In this document: positions 38,050 to 47,222 of the stretch, piece by piece
Numbering within the stretch: the first letter of the stretch is position 1
Layout of the letters: each line of letters opens with the position of its first letter
Source of the DNA: Streptomyces mutabilis
GTDB taxonomy: Bacteria; Actinomycetota; Actinomycetes; Streptomycetales; Streptomycetaceae
Assembly: GCF_014649815.1 (NCBI RefSeq)
Contig: NZ_BMTT01000017.1
Location: 62,001 to 126,000, forward strand
DNA length: 64,000 nt
Direction: 5' to 3'
Notes under the pieces: model-generated
Seen by the model: the letters and a program-made list of their open reading frames with translations, nothing else
The model's database searches: none
Told to the model about the DNA's origin: nothing
Program-made: the position numbers and the translations under genes

Positions 38050-39468
38050 TCAGCCCATCTCCTCCAGGGCCTTGCCCTTCGTCTCCTTCACGAACTTCAG
38101 GACGAAGGGGATGGAGAGCGCGGCGAAGATCGTGTAGATCACGTAGGTGCCGGACAGGTTCCACTCGGCCAGCGACGGGAAGCTCGCGGTGATGGCCCAG
38201 TTGGCGATCCACTGCGCTGCGGCGGCCACGCCCAGCGCGGCGGCACGGAGCCGGTTCGGGAACATCTCGCCGAGGAAGACCCAGACGACCACGCCCCAGG
38301 ACAGGGCGAAGAAGAGCACGAACAGGTGGGCGGCGATCAGCGCGACCCAGCCCTGCGTGGCCGGGAGCTTGCCGTCGACCAGGTCGAAGGAGAAGGCCCA
38401 GGCCTCCAGCGCCAGACCGATGACCATGCCGACCGAGCCGATGATGGCCAGCGGCTTGCGGCCGACGCGGTCGACGAAGATCATCGCGATCACGGTGCCG
38501 ACGATGTTGATGATCGATGTCGTGAACGAGTAGAAGAACGACTGGGTCGGGTCGACGCCGACCGACTGCCACAGCGTCGAGGAGTAGTAGAACGCGACGT
38601 TGATGCCGACGAACTGCTGGAAGACCGACAGGCCGATACCGATCCAGACGATCGGCTTGAAGAAGAAGCTGCCGCCGAGCAGGTCCTTGAAGGAGGACTT
38701 CTCCTCGCGGTGCATCGCGTGCTCGATCTCGGCGACGCGGGCGTCGAAGTCCACGTCCTTGCCCTCGACCTCTTCGAGGATCTGCTTGGCGCGCTCGTGC
38801 TTGCCGACCGAGACCAGGAAGCGGGGGGACTCCGGAATGGCGAAGGAGAGCAGCCCGTAGAGGATGGCCGGGATGACCATGACGCCGAGCATGACCTGCC
38901 AGGCCTCCAGGCCCATCAGCTCACCGCGCTGGTCGCCGCCGGCGGCGTTCAGCAGACCCCAGTTGACCAGCTGCGAGACGGCGATGCCGATGACGATCGC
39001 GGCCTGCTGGAAGGAACCGAGCCGGCCGCGGTAGGCGGGCGGTGAGACCTCGGCGATGTAGGCGGGGCCGATGACCGAGGCCATGCCGATGGCGAAGCCG
39101 CCGATGACGCGCCACATGGCCAGGTCCCACAGTGCAAAGGGCAGTGCGGAGCCGACGGCGCTGACGGTGAAGAGGATGGCCGCGATCTGCATGCAGCGGA
39201 TGCGGCCGATGCGGTCGGCGATGCGGCCAGCGGTCGCCGCGCCGATGGCACAGCCGATCAGCGCGATGGCGATGACCTGGGCCAGCACCGCGGAACCGAC
39301 GTCGTAGCGGTCCCGGATGGCCTCGACCGCGCCGTTGATCACGGAACTGTCGTAGCCGAAGAGGAAACCGCCCATCGCGGCCGCCGCCGCGATGAAGATG
39401 ACGTGCCCGAGATGTTCGGGGTGAGCCGTCCTGGCTCCTGATGTGGATGCCTGCGATGTGCTGGCCAC
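38050..39468 (-). CDS. glcP: Major facilitator glucose permease GlcP
   Basis: A 12-segment sugar porter. FGYDSSVINGAVEAI, RIADRIGRIR, PESPRFLV, QQFVGINVAFYYSSTLWQ and DRVGRKPL are typical of the sugar porter family. The GTG at 39468 gives 472 residues, the recalled length of S. coelicolor GlcP (SCO5578), the main glucose transporter feeding glucose kinase and carbon repression. The promoter region carries operator-like palindromes. The gene is downstream of smc but has its own promoter. Confidence 0.92.
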   Translation of the reverse strand: MASTSQASTSGARTAHPEHLGHVIFIAAAAAMGGFLFGYDSSVINGAVEAIRDRYDVGSAVLAQVIAIALIGCAIGAATAGRIADRIGRIRCMQIAAILFTVSAVGSALPFALWDLAMWRVIGGFAIGMASVIGPAYIAEVSPPAYRGRLGSFQQAAIVIGIAVSQLVNWGLLNAAGGDQRGELMGLEAWQVMLGVMVIPAILYGLLSFAIPESPRFLVSVGKHERAKQILEEVEGKDVDFDARVAEIEHAMHREEKSSFKDLLGGSFFFKPIVWIGIGLSVFQQFVGINVAFYYSSTLWQSVGVDPTQSFFYSFTTSIINIVGTVIAMIFVDRVGRKPLAIIGSVGMVIGLALEAWAFSFDLVDGKLPATQGWVALIAAHLFVLFFALSWGVVVWVFLGEMFPNRLRAAALGVAAAAQWIANWAITASFPSLAEWNLSGTYVIYTIFAALSIPFVLKFVKETKGKALEEMG

Positions 39469-39547
39469 GTGTACTCCTCGGGCTACCGGCAACGCTGCCG
39501 GGGTGGTTCGCCTTCGAGGTGCCATTGAAAGGGACCTGAAGGTAAAA

Positions 39548-39587
39548 GCAACGTTGCAGAGACTATGCCTTCAAGTTTCGAAGTCAA
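39548..39587 (-). promoter_or_regulatory. glcP promoter with LacI-type operator
   Basis: On the minus strand a -35 TTGACT (39582-39587) and -10 TAGTCT (39560-39565) with 16 bp spacing are followed by GCAACGTTGC (39548-39557), a 10-bp palindrome typical of LacI/GalR operators. The operator overlaps the expected start of transcription. Confidence 0.7.
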
Positions 39588-39645
39588 TAGGTCGAGAGGT
39601 GTGAGTTTGGAGATGCGTTGACGGGATACTCGTTCAAGACTTGAA
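39569..39645. promoter_or_regulatory. TTCAAG/CTTGAA repeats upstream of glcP
   Basis: A perfect 13-base palindrome TTCAAGACTTGAA is at 39633-39645 and a related imperfect inverted repeat CTTCAAGTTTCGAAG at 39569-39583. Both contain the same 6-bp half-site, about 63 bp apart, and may bind a regulator. Confidence 0.45.
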
Positions 39646-39673
39646 GTAAGTGCCGCTTACCAGGCCAAGTGAA

Positions 39674-42600
39674 CTAACGCAGCCGCTGGCTGATGACCTT
39701 CGACACACCGTCGCCCTGCATGGACACGCCGTACAGCGCGTCGGCGACCTCCATCGTGCGCTTCTGGTGCGTGATCACGATCAGCTGCGAGGCCTCCTGC
39801 AGTTCCTGCATGATCCGGATCAGCCGCTGGAGATTGGTGTCGTCGAGCGCCGCCTCGACCTCGTCCATGACGTAGAAGGGGCTGGGCCGCGCCTTGAAGA
39901 TCGACACCAGCATCGCCACGGCGGTCAGCGAGCGCTCCCCGCCCGAGAGCAGCGAGAGCCGCTTGACCTTCTTGCCCGGGGGCCGGGCCTCGACGTCCAC
40001 GCCCGTGGTGAGCATGTTGTCGGGGTCGGTGAGGATCAGTCGCCCCTCACCGCCCGGGAACAGGCGGCTGAAGACGCCCTCGAACTCCCGGGCCGTGTCC
40101 CGGAAGGCCTCGGTGAAGACCTGCTCGACGCGCTCGTCGACCTCCTTGACGACCTGGAGCAGGTCGGCGCGGGTCTTCTTCAGGTCCTCCAGCTGCTCGC
40201 TGAGGAACTGGTGCCGCTCCTCCAGCGCCGCGAACTCCTCCAGAGCCAGCGGATTGACCTTGCCGAGCTGCTGGTAGGCGCGCTCGGCGGCCTTCAGTCG
40301 CTTCTCCTGCTCGGCGCGGACGAAGGGCCGCGGGCGGTTGCGCGGGTGCTCGGGATCCTCGGGGAGCACCTCGCCCTCGGCGGGGGGCGAGGGCGGCACC
40401 ATCTGATGGGGGCCGTAGTCGGCCGCGAGCCCCGCCGGTTCCACACCGAGCTCCTCCAGCGCCTTGGTCTCCAGCTGCTCGATGCGCAGCCGCTTCTCGG
40501 CGCCGAGTACCTCGCCCCGGTGGACTGAATCCGTCAACTTGTCGAGCTCCGCCTTGAGGTCGCGCCCGGCGGTGCGCGCGGCGGTCAGCTCCTGCTCCCG
40601 CCGGGCCTTGGCGGCCTCCGCCGCGATGCGCTCCTCGTCGGCACGGGTCAGGGAGACCTCTACGTGCGCGAGCAGCTGCCGGGCGCCGGCGGCGACCGCC
40701 TCGGCGACGTTGGCCTCGTGGCGGAGCCTGGCCCGGCGCTGTTCGGCACGCGCGCGTGCCTCACGTTCGGCGCGGGCGGCCCGGTCCAGGGAGTCGGCGC
40801 GTCCGGCGAGGCCCTTGACCCGCTCCTCGTGGGTACGGGCCTGGAGCCGGGCCTCCATCTCCGTCTGGCGGGCGTTGGCCCCGTCGGCGGCGAGCCGGTC
40901 CCGTACGGAGGTGTCGGGCTCCTCCTCGACCGGCATCTCCTCGGCCACGGCGAGCCGCTCGGCCAGCTCCTCGACCTCCCTGAGCGCCTTGTCCAGCGCT
41001 TCCTGCGCCCGCGCGGCCGCGGCGGCGGACCGTTCCGCCTCACCGGCGGCGCCCCGCGCCTGGCCCGCGAGCCGCCCGAGCTGCTGGGCGACGGCCGACT
41101 TCTCGCGATCGGCGGCCCGGCGCCGCTCCCCCAGCTCCTCGACGAGCGCGGCGCGCTCCCGGCGCCGCTCGACGGCCGCGGTCTGCGCTCCGGCCAGTTC
41201 CTCGCACCGCACGCCCAGCTCCGCCAGCTCGGCGGCGGCCTGGTCCACGGACGCCTGCACCTCCAGCAGGCTGGGCGCCCCGGCCGACCCGCCCTGCGCG
41301 AAGTACGCGCCCAGCAGGTCGCCGTCGGCGGTGACGGCGGTCAGCTCCGGGTGGGCGTAGACCAGGTCCTCGGCGTCCTCCAGGGTCGCGACCACGACGA
41401 TCCCGCGCAGCAGCCGCCGTACCGCGGGCATCAGCTCGGCCGGGCCCCGGACCAGGTCGGCGGCGTACCGCGGCCCGCCGCTCGGGCGCTCTTCGGCTGC
41501 GTCGTCGGGGGCGCCGGCGAGCAGCAGGGCGGCCCGGCCGGCGTCCTGCTTGCGCAGCAGGCGGATGGCCTCGGCGGCGGCCGCCGGGGAGGTGACGGCG
41601 AGGGCGTCGGCGGCGGCGCCGAAGGCGGTGGCCAGGGCGACCTCGTGGCCGGGCGTCACGGTGAGGAGTCCGGCGGCCGGGCCGAGCAGGCCGGTGAGCC
41701 GGTCCTTGGCGGCGAGCACCGCGCCGGTGCCGTCCTTGCGGCGCAGCCCGAGGGCGAGGGCCTCGTGGCGGGCCTGTGTCGCCGCGCGCTCGCGTTCCGC
41801 CGCGGTGGCCGCCTCGCGGGCCGCGCTGAGGGCGGCCTCCGCCTCGGCCAACTGCCGTTTGGCAGTCTCGTGCCGTTCGGCGAGTTCCTGGTCCTCGGCG
41901 TCGAGGCCGTCGACCTCGGCCTGAAGCGCCTCGTACTCCTCCTGTGCGGCAGCGGCCCGTTCCCGGGACTCGTCCCGTGCTTCGGCCAGCCGCTCGATCT
42001 CGGCCTGGGCCGCGGCGGCGCGGGAGCGGGCGGCGCCGACCTGGCCGCTGAGCCGGGCCAGTCCCTCACGGCGGTCGGCGATGGCGCGGGCGGCGTCCTT
42101 GAGGCGGCGCTCCTCCTGGGCCAGCTCGCGTTCGAGTTCCGCGCGGTGGGCGACCGTGTCCTCCAGGGCGCGTTCGGCCGCCTCCAGGGCCGCTTCGAGT
42201 TCCGCCTCCTGCTCGCGGACGCGGGCGGCCTCGCGCTCCAGCTCCTCCGGGTCCCGGCCACGGCGCTCCTCGGGGGGCGCGGAGGTGGCGCTCTTCACTC
42301 GCGCATCGGCCAGCGAGATCGTGCCGCGCACCCGCTCGGCGAGCTGGGACAGCTCGTACCACGTCTGCTGGGCACGCTGGAGACGCGGGGTGAGCCGGCG
42401 GACCTCGTCCTCCAGGTCCGTCTCACGGCGCAGTGCCTTGCCCAGTTCCCGCTCGGCGGCCTCCTTGCGCTCCTTCAGCGCGGCCTCGTCGGCGATCTCG
42501 GCCCGCAGCGCCTCGCGCAGTCGTACGAGGTCGTCGGCGAGGAGGCGCAGTCGCGCGTCCCGGAGGTCGGCCTGGATGACGGCGGCCCGGCGCGCGACGG

Positions 42601-43228
42601 CGGCCTGGCGGCCGAGCGGCTTGAGCTGGCGGCGCAGCTCGTCCGTCAAATCCTGCACCCGGGCGAGGTTGGCCTGCATCGCGTCGAGCTTCCGGAGCGC
42701 CTTCTCCTTGCGCTTGCGGTGCTTGAGGACACCGGCGGCCTCCTCGATGAAGGCGCGGCGGCCCATCGGATCGGCGTGCAGGACGGAGTCGAGCTGACCC
42801 TGTCCGACGATGACGTGCATCTCGCGGCCGATGCCGGAGTCGGAGAGCAGTTCCTGGATGTCGAGGAGGCGGCATGTGTCGCCGTTGATCTGGTACTCGC
42901 TGCCGCCGTTGCGGAACATGATCCGCGTGATGGTGACCTCGGCGTACTCGATGGGCAGGGCCCCGTCGGAGTTGTCGATGGTCAGCGACACCTCGGCCCG
43001 GCCGAGCGGCGGGCGGCCGGTGGTGCCGGCGAAGATGACGTCCTCCATCTTGCCGCCGCGCAGCGACTTGGCGCCCTGTTCGCCCATGACCCAGCTGAGC
43101 GCGTCCACGACGTTGGACTTGCCCGAGCCGTTGGGACCGACCACGCAGGTGATGCCCGGCTCGAACCGGAGGGTGGTCGCCGAGGCGAACGACTTGAACC
43201 CGCGCAGGGTCAGGGCCTTCAGGTGCAC
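39674..43228 (-). CDS. smc: Chromosome segregation protein SMC
   Basis: The ATPase of the SMC-ScpAB condensin complex. The 1184-residue protein starts VHLKALTLRGFKSFASATTLRFEPGITCVV, with Walker A GPNGSGKS at residues 31-38. Long coiled coils surround a hinge near residues 510-670 (DRLTGLLGPAAGLL...). The C-terminal signature LLSGGERSLTA and Walker B YVMDEVEAALDD are intact. The GTG at 43228 is supported by the conserved start. Confidence 0.97.
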   Translation of the reverse strand: MHLKALTLRGFKSFASATTLRFEPGITCVVGPNGSGKSNVVDALSWVMGEQGAKSLRGGKMEDVIFAGTTGRPPLGRAEVSLTIDNSDGALPIEYAEVTITRIMFRNGGSEYQINGDTCRLLDIQELLSDSGIGREMHVIVGQGQLDSVLHADPMGRRAFIEEAAGVLKHRKRKEKALRKLDAMQANLARVQDLTDELRRQLKPLGRQAAVARRAAVIQADLRDARLRLLADDLVRLREALRAEIADEAALKERKEAAERELGKALRRETDLEDEVRRLTPRLQRAQQTWYELSQLAERVRGTISLADARVKSATSAPPEERRGRDPEELEREAARVREQEAELEAALEAAERALEDTVAHRAELERELAQEERRLKDAARAIADRREGLARLSGQVGAARSRAAAAQAEIERLAEARDESRERAAAAQEEYEALQAEVDGLDAEDQELAERHETAKRQLAEAEAALSAAREAATAAERERAATQARHEALALGLRRKDGTGAVLAAKDRLTGLLGPAAGLLTVTPGHEVALATAFGAAADALAVTSPAAAAEAIRLLRKQDAGRAALLLAGAPDDAAEERPSGGPRYAADLVRGPAELMPAVRRLLRGIVVVATLEDAEDLVYAHPELTAVTADGDLLGAYFAQGGSAGAPSLLEVQASVDQAAAELAELGVRCEELAGAQTAAVERRRERAALVEELGERRRAADREKSAVAQQLGRLAGQARGAAGEAERSAAAAARAQEALDKALREVEELAERLAVAEEMPVEEEPDTSVRDRLAADGANARQTEMEARLQARTHEERVKGLAGRADSLDRAARAEREARARAEQRRARLRHEANVAEAVAAGARQLLAHVEVSLTRADEERIAAEAAKARREQELTAARTAGRDLKAELDKLTDSVHRGEVLGAEKRLRIEQLETKALEELGVEPAGLAADYGPHQMVPPSPPAEGEVLPEDPEHPRNRPRPFVRAEQEKRLKAAERAYQQLGKVNPLALEEFAALEERHQFLSEQLEDLKKTRADLLQVVKEVDERVEQVFTEAFRDTAREFEGVFSRLFPGGEGRLILTDPDNMLTTGVDVEARPPGKKVKRLSLLSGGERSLTAVAMLVSIFKARPSPFYVMDEVEAALDDTNLQRLIRIMQELQEASQLIVITHQKRTMEVADALYGVSMQGDGVSKVISQRLR

Positions 43229-43386
43229 GCCGCCGGACTCTACCTTTCGCGGCTGTCTCACTCCATGAACCGGTGAACCGCCGCGGTTTCACGGGTGAAC
43301 GTGCAGGGCACATCAGACGTTGAAGAGGGTGAAAGGATGCGCGGGGCAGGGCCGGACGGCGGAGGCGCTGGGACGGGGGAAGAAAG

Positions 43387-43408
43387 AAGGGACGCCGAAG
43401 CGTCCCTT
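43387..43408 (-). terminator. TTCG-tetraloop terminator after the coiled-coil gene
   Basis: A 9-bp stem AAGGGACGC with a TTCG loop on the minus strand, followed by CTTTCTTCCCC. This is a classic intrinsic terminator. It is 74 bases after the small-gene stop, so smc must have a separate promoter downstream of it. Confidence 0.9.
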
Positions 43409-43481
43409 GCAGACTCTGACACTGGAGCGGTGGTACGGGTGGGCCCGACCACTGCCGTGTCGTAGTGGAGCGATGCAGTGA

Positions 43482-43694
43482 TCAGGTGAGCGCAGGCTCC
43501 GCCTGGTGTGCGTCAACGCTCTCCATGCTCTCCATGATCCTGTTGTGAGAAGCGGCAGCCGCCAGCGCGTCCTTCTCCGCCTGGATTCGTCCGAGTTCGG
43601 ATTCCAGGTCCTGGACACGCTGCTGGAGCCGTCGCATCTCGGCGAGGAGTCGCGGGTCGGAGCCGCCGACGTAACCGAGAAGCGCCTTTGCCAT
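43482..43694 (-). CDS. Small coiled-coil protein of unknown function
   Basis: A 70-residue protein beginning MAKALLGYVGGSDPRLLAEMRRLQQRVQDLESELGRIQAEK. The central 35 residues have clear heptad leucines and charged residues of a coiled coil. GGAGGA lies 9 bases before the ATG at 43694. It is apparently a monocistronic gene closed by the TTCG terminator. I believe it is conserved across Streptomyces but do not know its function. Confidence 0.85.
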   Translation of the reverse strand: MAKALLGYVGGSDPRLLAEMRRLQQRVQDLESELGRIQAEKDALAAAASHNRIMESMESVDAHQAEPALT

Positions 43695-44073
43695 GATGGA
43701 TGGTCCTCCACAATGAGTGACCGACCGAAGCGGTTTGGGTCGTGTAGGAATAGCACCCGCGGTGCTTGGCACTATGGAGTTTTTCCTGCCGTTCAACCAT
43801 GCCAAACAGCTAAGGTGCGCGGGGCTTTCAGCGTCTCACCAAAAAGTTTGACGGTCAACACGATCACGCCCCGTATCGGCGGGCACCCGGGGGCACGCGG
43901 CACGGAAACGGCGGCGCGGCGACTCCTGCGGGCCCCTGGGGGCGTGGCGATCATCCTGGGGCGGGAGCCTGCCACGAGGACCCCGTTCCTGGCAACCACC
44001 TGCTCCTTTTCTCTTCGAGTCGTCCCCCGCGAGCCCCGCGCCGGTCACCGCGGCTCGCCCGACCGGCCCGGCG
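43695..44073. other. 379-bp upstream region of the small coiled-coil gene
   Basis: A moderately AT-rich gap. It includes an 11-base inverted repeat TTGACGGTCAA at 43848-43858, and a leader with CTCCATAGT-like sequence (minus strand) around 43775. Promoter placement is uncertain. No gene seen. Confidence 0.5.
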
Positions 44074-44355
44074 TCAGCGAATGGCGAAGCCCTCGTAGCC
44101 GCCGCGCGGTGTGTCCCAGATCTCGGTGACGCCGTCAACGCACCCGGGCGTGTCGTCACCGCGCAGCCACTCCAGGAGTCCCTCGCAGCGCTCCCTCGGG
44201 CCCTCCGCGACGACCTGGACCCGCCCGTCGGCCAAATTGAGAGCAAAACCACTCATCCCGCCGAGTTCCAGGGCCCTCGCCCGCGTGAACCAGCGGAAAC
44301 CCACACCCTGGACCTGTCCGCGCACCCACGCGACCAGCCGCACATCCTCGCTCAT
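44074..44355 (-). CDS. acyP: Acylphosphatase
   Basis: Hydrolyses acyl phosphates. The 93-residue product has the active-site arginine and loop in [18 protein letters not shown] (residues about 11-28) and the catalytic asparagine in [18 protein letters not shown]. The length and sequence are complete. It is divergent from the CAP-domain gene. Confidence 0.93.
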   Translation of the reverse strand: MSEDVRLVAWVRGQVQGVGFRWFTRARALELGGMSGFALNLADGRVQVVAEGPRERCEGLLEWLRGDDTPGCVDGVTEIWDTPRGGYEGFAIR

Positions 44356-44542
44356 GGGTGCAAGCTAACCAGTCAATGTCTCGCCGGACACTTCACCCCC
44401 TTGCGCCATGCGGTACCGTCCCCACCCAATGAATCGCACCTGAAACTCACTCGAACGTGTGAGTTCCGTGTTGATCATGAGGACGCGTCGACCGCTAGGA
44501 CACGTCCCGCGTCAGGACCGCGAGGACGAGGAAGGCCAGAAC

Positions 44543-45733
44543 ATGGGACGCCACCGACGCTCCGCCGCCGGCAGCGCCGCCACGGGCCGTGCCGCGGGGG
44601 GCCGGCCGACGGACGGTACGACGGGACGGACCGGCGAACCGCTCGCTCCGGGCGACCGCTCCACGATGGGTGTCGCGCCCTACCTGAACCCCGAGGCGTA
44701 CGCCGAGGCTCGCGCGAAGAGTGACGCCTACCTGTTCGCGCCGGACGACGCGGACGGCGGCGAGGGCGACGGCCGGCCGCAGGCCGGCCGCACTGTTCCC
44801 TTCCCGAGCGACGGGTACAGCCCCGACGAGGGCACCCGGCGCGCGGGGACCCGCCGACGGCGCCGGAAAAAGGCCGCCCCGGTCCGTACGGGCCTGCTCG
44901 GGGTCTCCGCCGCGGTCGCCATCGGTACGGTGGCGGTGGCCACGGGCGCGGTACCCGGCCTCGACAACTACCGCATCGGCGGCAGCAGCAGCGGCGGAGA
45001 CCGGGTGCAGGCCCAGGACGTCCCGACCAACACCCCGTCCGGGCTGGGCGGTACCTCCGGCAGTGCCGAGGCCGGCCGGGGCGGCGACACCGCCACCGGC
45101 CGCGGCACCGACCGGTCGTCCGCACCGTCCTCCACGGAAGCCTCGCCCTCAAAGCCCTCGTCTTCCCCGTCGTCCCCGCCCTCGGACGCGTCGCCCTCCC
45201 CCTCGGAGACGGCCTCAGAGCCCGCTGCCCCCGCCGAGACACCCTCGAAGACGAAGAAGCCGAAGACCACCCCCAGTACCAAGCCGAAGCCCACGCCCTC
45301 GCGTCCGGCCACCGAGGACTCGCAGCGACCGAGCGCGCCCGCCGCGGCGTCGGAGCAGGCCGTCGCCGCGGCCCAGGTGCTCAACCTCGCCAACGTGGAG
45401 CGGGCGAAGGTCGGCTGCCGTCCACTGGCCGCGAACAGCGCGCTCACCGGACTGGCCGAGGACTTCAGCCGGTCCATGGCCGAGCAGGGCTTCTTCGACC
45501 ACACCGACCCCAGCGGCGCGACCCCCTGGGACCGCGCCGAGGCGGCCGGGATAAGCAACCTCGGCGGCGAGAACATAGCCCGCGGCCAGACCGACGCCCA
45601 GGCCGTGATGGACGCCTGGATGGACAGCCCCGGCCACCGCGCCAACATCTTGAATTGCGACTTCCGCACCCTGGGTGTCGGCGTCCACTTCGGCTCGGGC
45701 GGCCCCTGGTGGACGCAGAACTTCGGCTACTGA
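44543..45733 (+). CDS. Membrane-anchored CAP/SCP-domain protein
   Basis: A 396-residue protein with a basic cytoplasmic N-terminus, a membrane segment at about residues 113-137 (TGLLGVSAAVAIGTVAVATGAV), and a long Ser/Pro/Lys/Glu linker (about 145-285). The C-terminal CAP domain (VLNLANVERAKVGCRPLA, FFDHTDPSGATPWDRAEAAG, GENIARGQTDAQAVMDAWMDSPGHRANIL) has the histidines and glutamate of the CAP fold. The ATG at 44543 follows GAGGAAGG. The substrate is unknown; bacterial CAP proteins are often cell-wall associated. Confidence 0.88.
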   Translation: MGRHRRSAAGSAATGRAAGGRPTDGTTGRTGEPLAPGDRSTMGVAPYLNPEAYAEARAKSDAYLFAPDDADGGEGDGRPQAGRTVPFPSDGYSPDEGTRRAGTRRRRRKKAAPVRTGLLGVSAAVAIGTVAVATGAVPGLDNYRIGGSSSGGDRVQAQDVPTNTPSGLGGTSGSAEAGRGGDTATGRGTDRSSAPSSTEASPSKPSSSPSSPPSDASPSPSETASEPAAPAETPSKTKKPKTTPSTKPKPTPSRPATEDSQRPSAPAAASEQAVAAAQVLNLANVERAKVGCRPLAANSALTGLAEDFSRSMAEQGFFDHTDPSGATPWDRAEAAGISNLGGENIARGQTDAQAVMDAWMDSPGHRANILNCDFRTLGVGVHFGSGGPWWTQNFGY

Positions 45734-45793
45734 CCGCGCCGAGGAGCACTCACCCGCGCTCCGCGCGCCCTGCGGGGCAGCGCTGTGCTCACG

Positions 45794-45799
45794 TACGCT
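45794..45799 (+). promoter_or_regulatory. Candidate -10 box for a leaderless HxlR transcript
   Basis: TACGCT lies 6 bases before the ATG at 45806. The GGAGG next to the ATG is too close (1 base) to act as a ribosome site, so a leaderless start is likely. Confidence 0.5.
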
Positions 45800-45805
45800 G
45801 GAGGT

Positions 45806-46210
45806 ATGTCGACCACGCAGGAGCGCACGGCGGAGCAGGACCTGCCGTACGACGTGTTCTCCCGGGCCTGTCCCTCGCGCGGCACTCTGGAGCACGTCAC
45901 GGGGCGCTGGGGCGCGCTGACGCTCGGCGCGCTGTACGAGGGGTCCTTCCGCTTCAATGAGCTGCGGCGCCGCGTCGACGGCGTCAGCGAGAAGATGCTG
46001 GCCCAGACGCTGCACGCCCTGCAGCGCGACGGCCTGGTGCACCGAGAGGCCCAGCCGACCAACCCGCCGCGCGTGGACTACGAGCTCACGCCGCTGGGAC
46101 ACGAGGTGGCCGGGCGGCTGATCGCCCTCATCCAGTACCTGGAGGGGCGGATGGACGAGGTCCTCGCGGCGCGCGAGCGGTACGACGCGGAGCGGACGCC
46201 CGCGGTGTGA
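45806..46210 (+). CDS. HxlR-family transcriptional regulator
   Basis: A 134-residue winged-helix protein: CPSRGTLEHVTGRWGALTLGAL (with the conserved Cys), FNELRRRVDGVSEKMLAQTLHALQRDGLVHREA, and YELTPLGHEVAGRLIALI. The family senses stress such as aldehydes or redox changes through the N-terminal cysteine. No divergent target is directly adjacent (mutM converges). The start at 45806 is supported by the conserved alignment and the -10 box. Confidence 0.9.
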   Translation: MSTTQERTAEQDLPYDVFSRACPSRGTLEHVTGRWGALTLGALYEGSFRFNELRRRVDGVSEKMLAQTLHALQRDGLVHREAQPTNPPRVDYELTPLGHEVAGRLIALIQYLEGRMDEVLAARERYDAERTPAV

Positions 46211-46273
46211 CAGCCCGCGATGTGGTCGCTCGCGGTGTGATGGCTTGCTGTGTGGGCTCCCGCTGTCGATCGC

Positions 46274-47134
46274 TTACGGGGTGGTCCTCGGGGGGCGCTG
46301 GCACTTCGGGCAGAAGTAGCTGGAGCGGTTCATCCAAGGCCGGCGGCGCACCGGTGTGGCGCAGCGACGGCAGGGCAGGCCTTCACGGCCGTACGCGTCG
46401 AGGGAGCGGTCGAAGTAGCCGGACTCGCCGTTGACGTTGACGTAGAGGCTGTCGAAGCTGGTGCCGCCGACGGCGAGGGCGGCGTTCATGACGTCCCGGA
46501 CGTGACCGAGGAGTTCGGCGGTGCGGGGGCGGGTGAAGGTGGCCGTGGGGCGTTCGTAGTGCAGGCGGGAGCGCCACAGGGCCTCGTCGGCGTAGATGTT
46601 GCCGACCCCGCTGATCAGGGACTGGTCGAGCAGGGCCCGTTTGACGGTGGTGCGCCTGCGGCGCAGGGCGAGGTGGAAGGCCTCGTCGTCGAAGAGCGGG
46701 TCCAGGGGGTCGCGGGCGATGTGCGCGATGACGTCGGGCAGCCCGTCGGGAGACGTGTCATGAAGGGAGAGGCCGCCGAAGGTGCGCTGATCGACGAAGC
46801 GGAGTTCGGTGCCGAGGGCGTCGGCGAAGCGGACGCGGATGCGCAGGTGCTTCTCGGCGGGCGCCTCGTGCGGCTGGACCAGGAGCTGGCCGCTCATGCC
46901 GAGGTGGGCGAGGACCGCCTGTCCGGTCTCCTCCAGGGGCAGCCACAGGTACTTGCCGCGGCGGCTGGGCGTGCCGATGCGGTGGCCCTGGAGACGGTGG
47001 GCGAAGTCGTCGGGGCCGGCGATGTGCCGACGCACGGCGCGCGGGTGCAGGACCTCGGCGTCGGCGACGGTGCGGTGGGCGACCCAGCGCTCCAGGCCGC
47101 GCCGGACGACCTCGACCTCGGGCAACTCGGGCAT
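46274..47134 (-). CDS. mutM: Formamidopyrimidine-DNA glycosylase MutM
   Basis: Removes oxidised purines such as 8-oxoguanine from DNA and cleaves the strand. The N-terminal [14 protein letters not shown] contains the catalytic Pro2 and Glu3; the lysine in [10 protein letters not shown] and the H2TH region ([20 protein letters not shown]) are intact. The C-terminal zinc finger is [25 protein letters not shown]. The product is 286 residues. It is downstream of rnc, with a strong hairpin between. Confidence 0.96.
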   Translation of the reverse strand: MPELPEVEVVRRGLERWVAHRTVADAEVLHPRAVRRHIAGPDDFAHRLQGHRIGTPSRRGKYLWLPLEETGQAVLAHLGMSGQLLVQPHEAPAEKHLRIRVRFADALGTELRFVDQRTFGGLSLHDTSPDGLPDVIAHIARDPLDPLFDDEAFHLALRRRRTTVKRALLDQSLISGVGNIYADEALWRSRLHYERPTATFTRPRTAELLGHVRDVMNAALAVGGTSFDSLYVNVNGESGYFDRSLDAYGREGLPCRRCATPVRRRPWMNRSSYFCPKCQRPPRTTP

Positions 47135-47164
47135 GGCATCCCCTCGGGTGGGCCGGTGGACGGA

Positions 47165-47200
47165 CCGAACGCCCGCCCCGGAAGCGGGGCGGGCGTTCGG
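47165..47200 (-). terminator. 16-bp stem with GAAG loop between rnc and mutM
   Basis: Perfect arms 47165-47180 and 47185-47200 (CCGAACGCCCGCCCCG and complement) with a 4-base loop. It may terminate rnc transcription or be cut by RNase III itself. Confidence 0.85.
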
Positions 47201-47222
47201 GACGCGCGGGAGAACGGGTGCT

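Noticed and set aside
37818-38192. Plus-strand 124-residue open frame
   Set aside because: It runs over the glcP terminator and the 3' end of glcP and has no recognised features.
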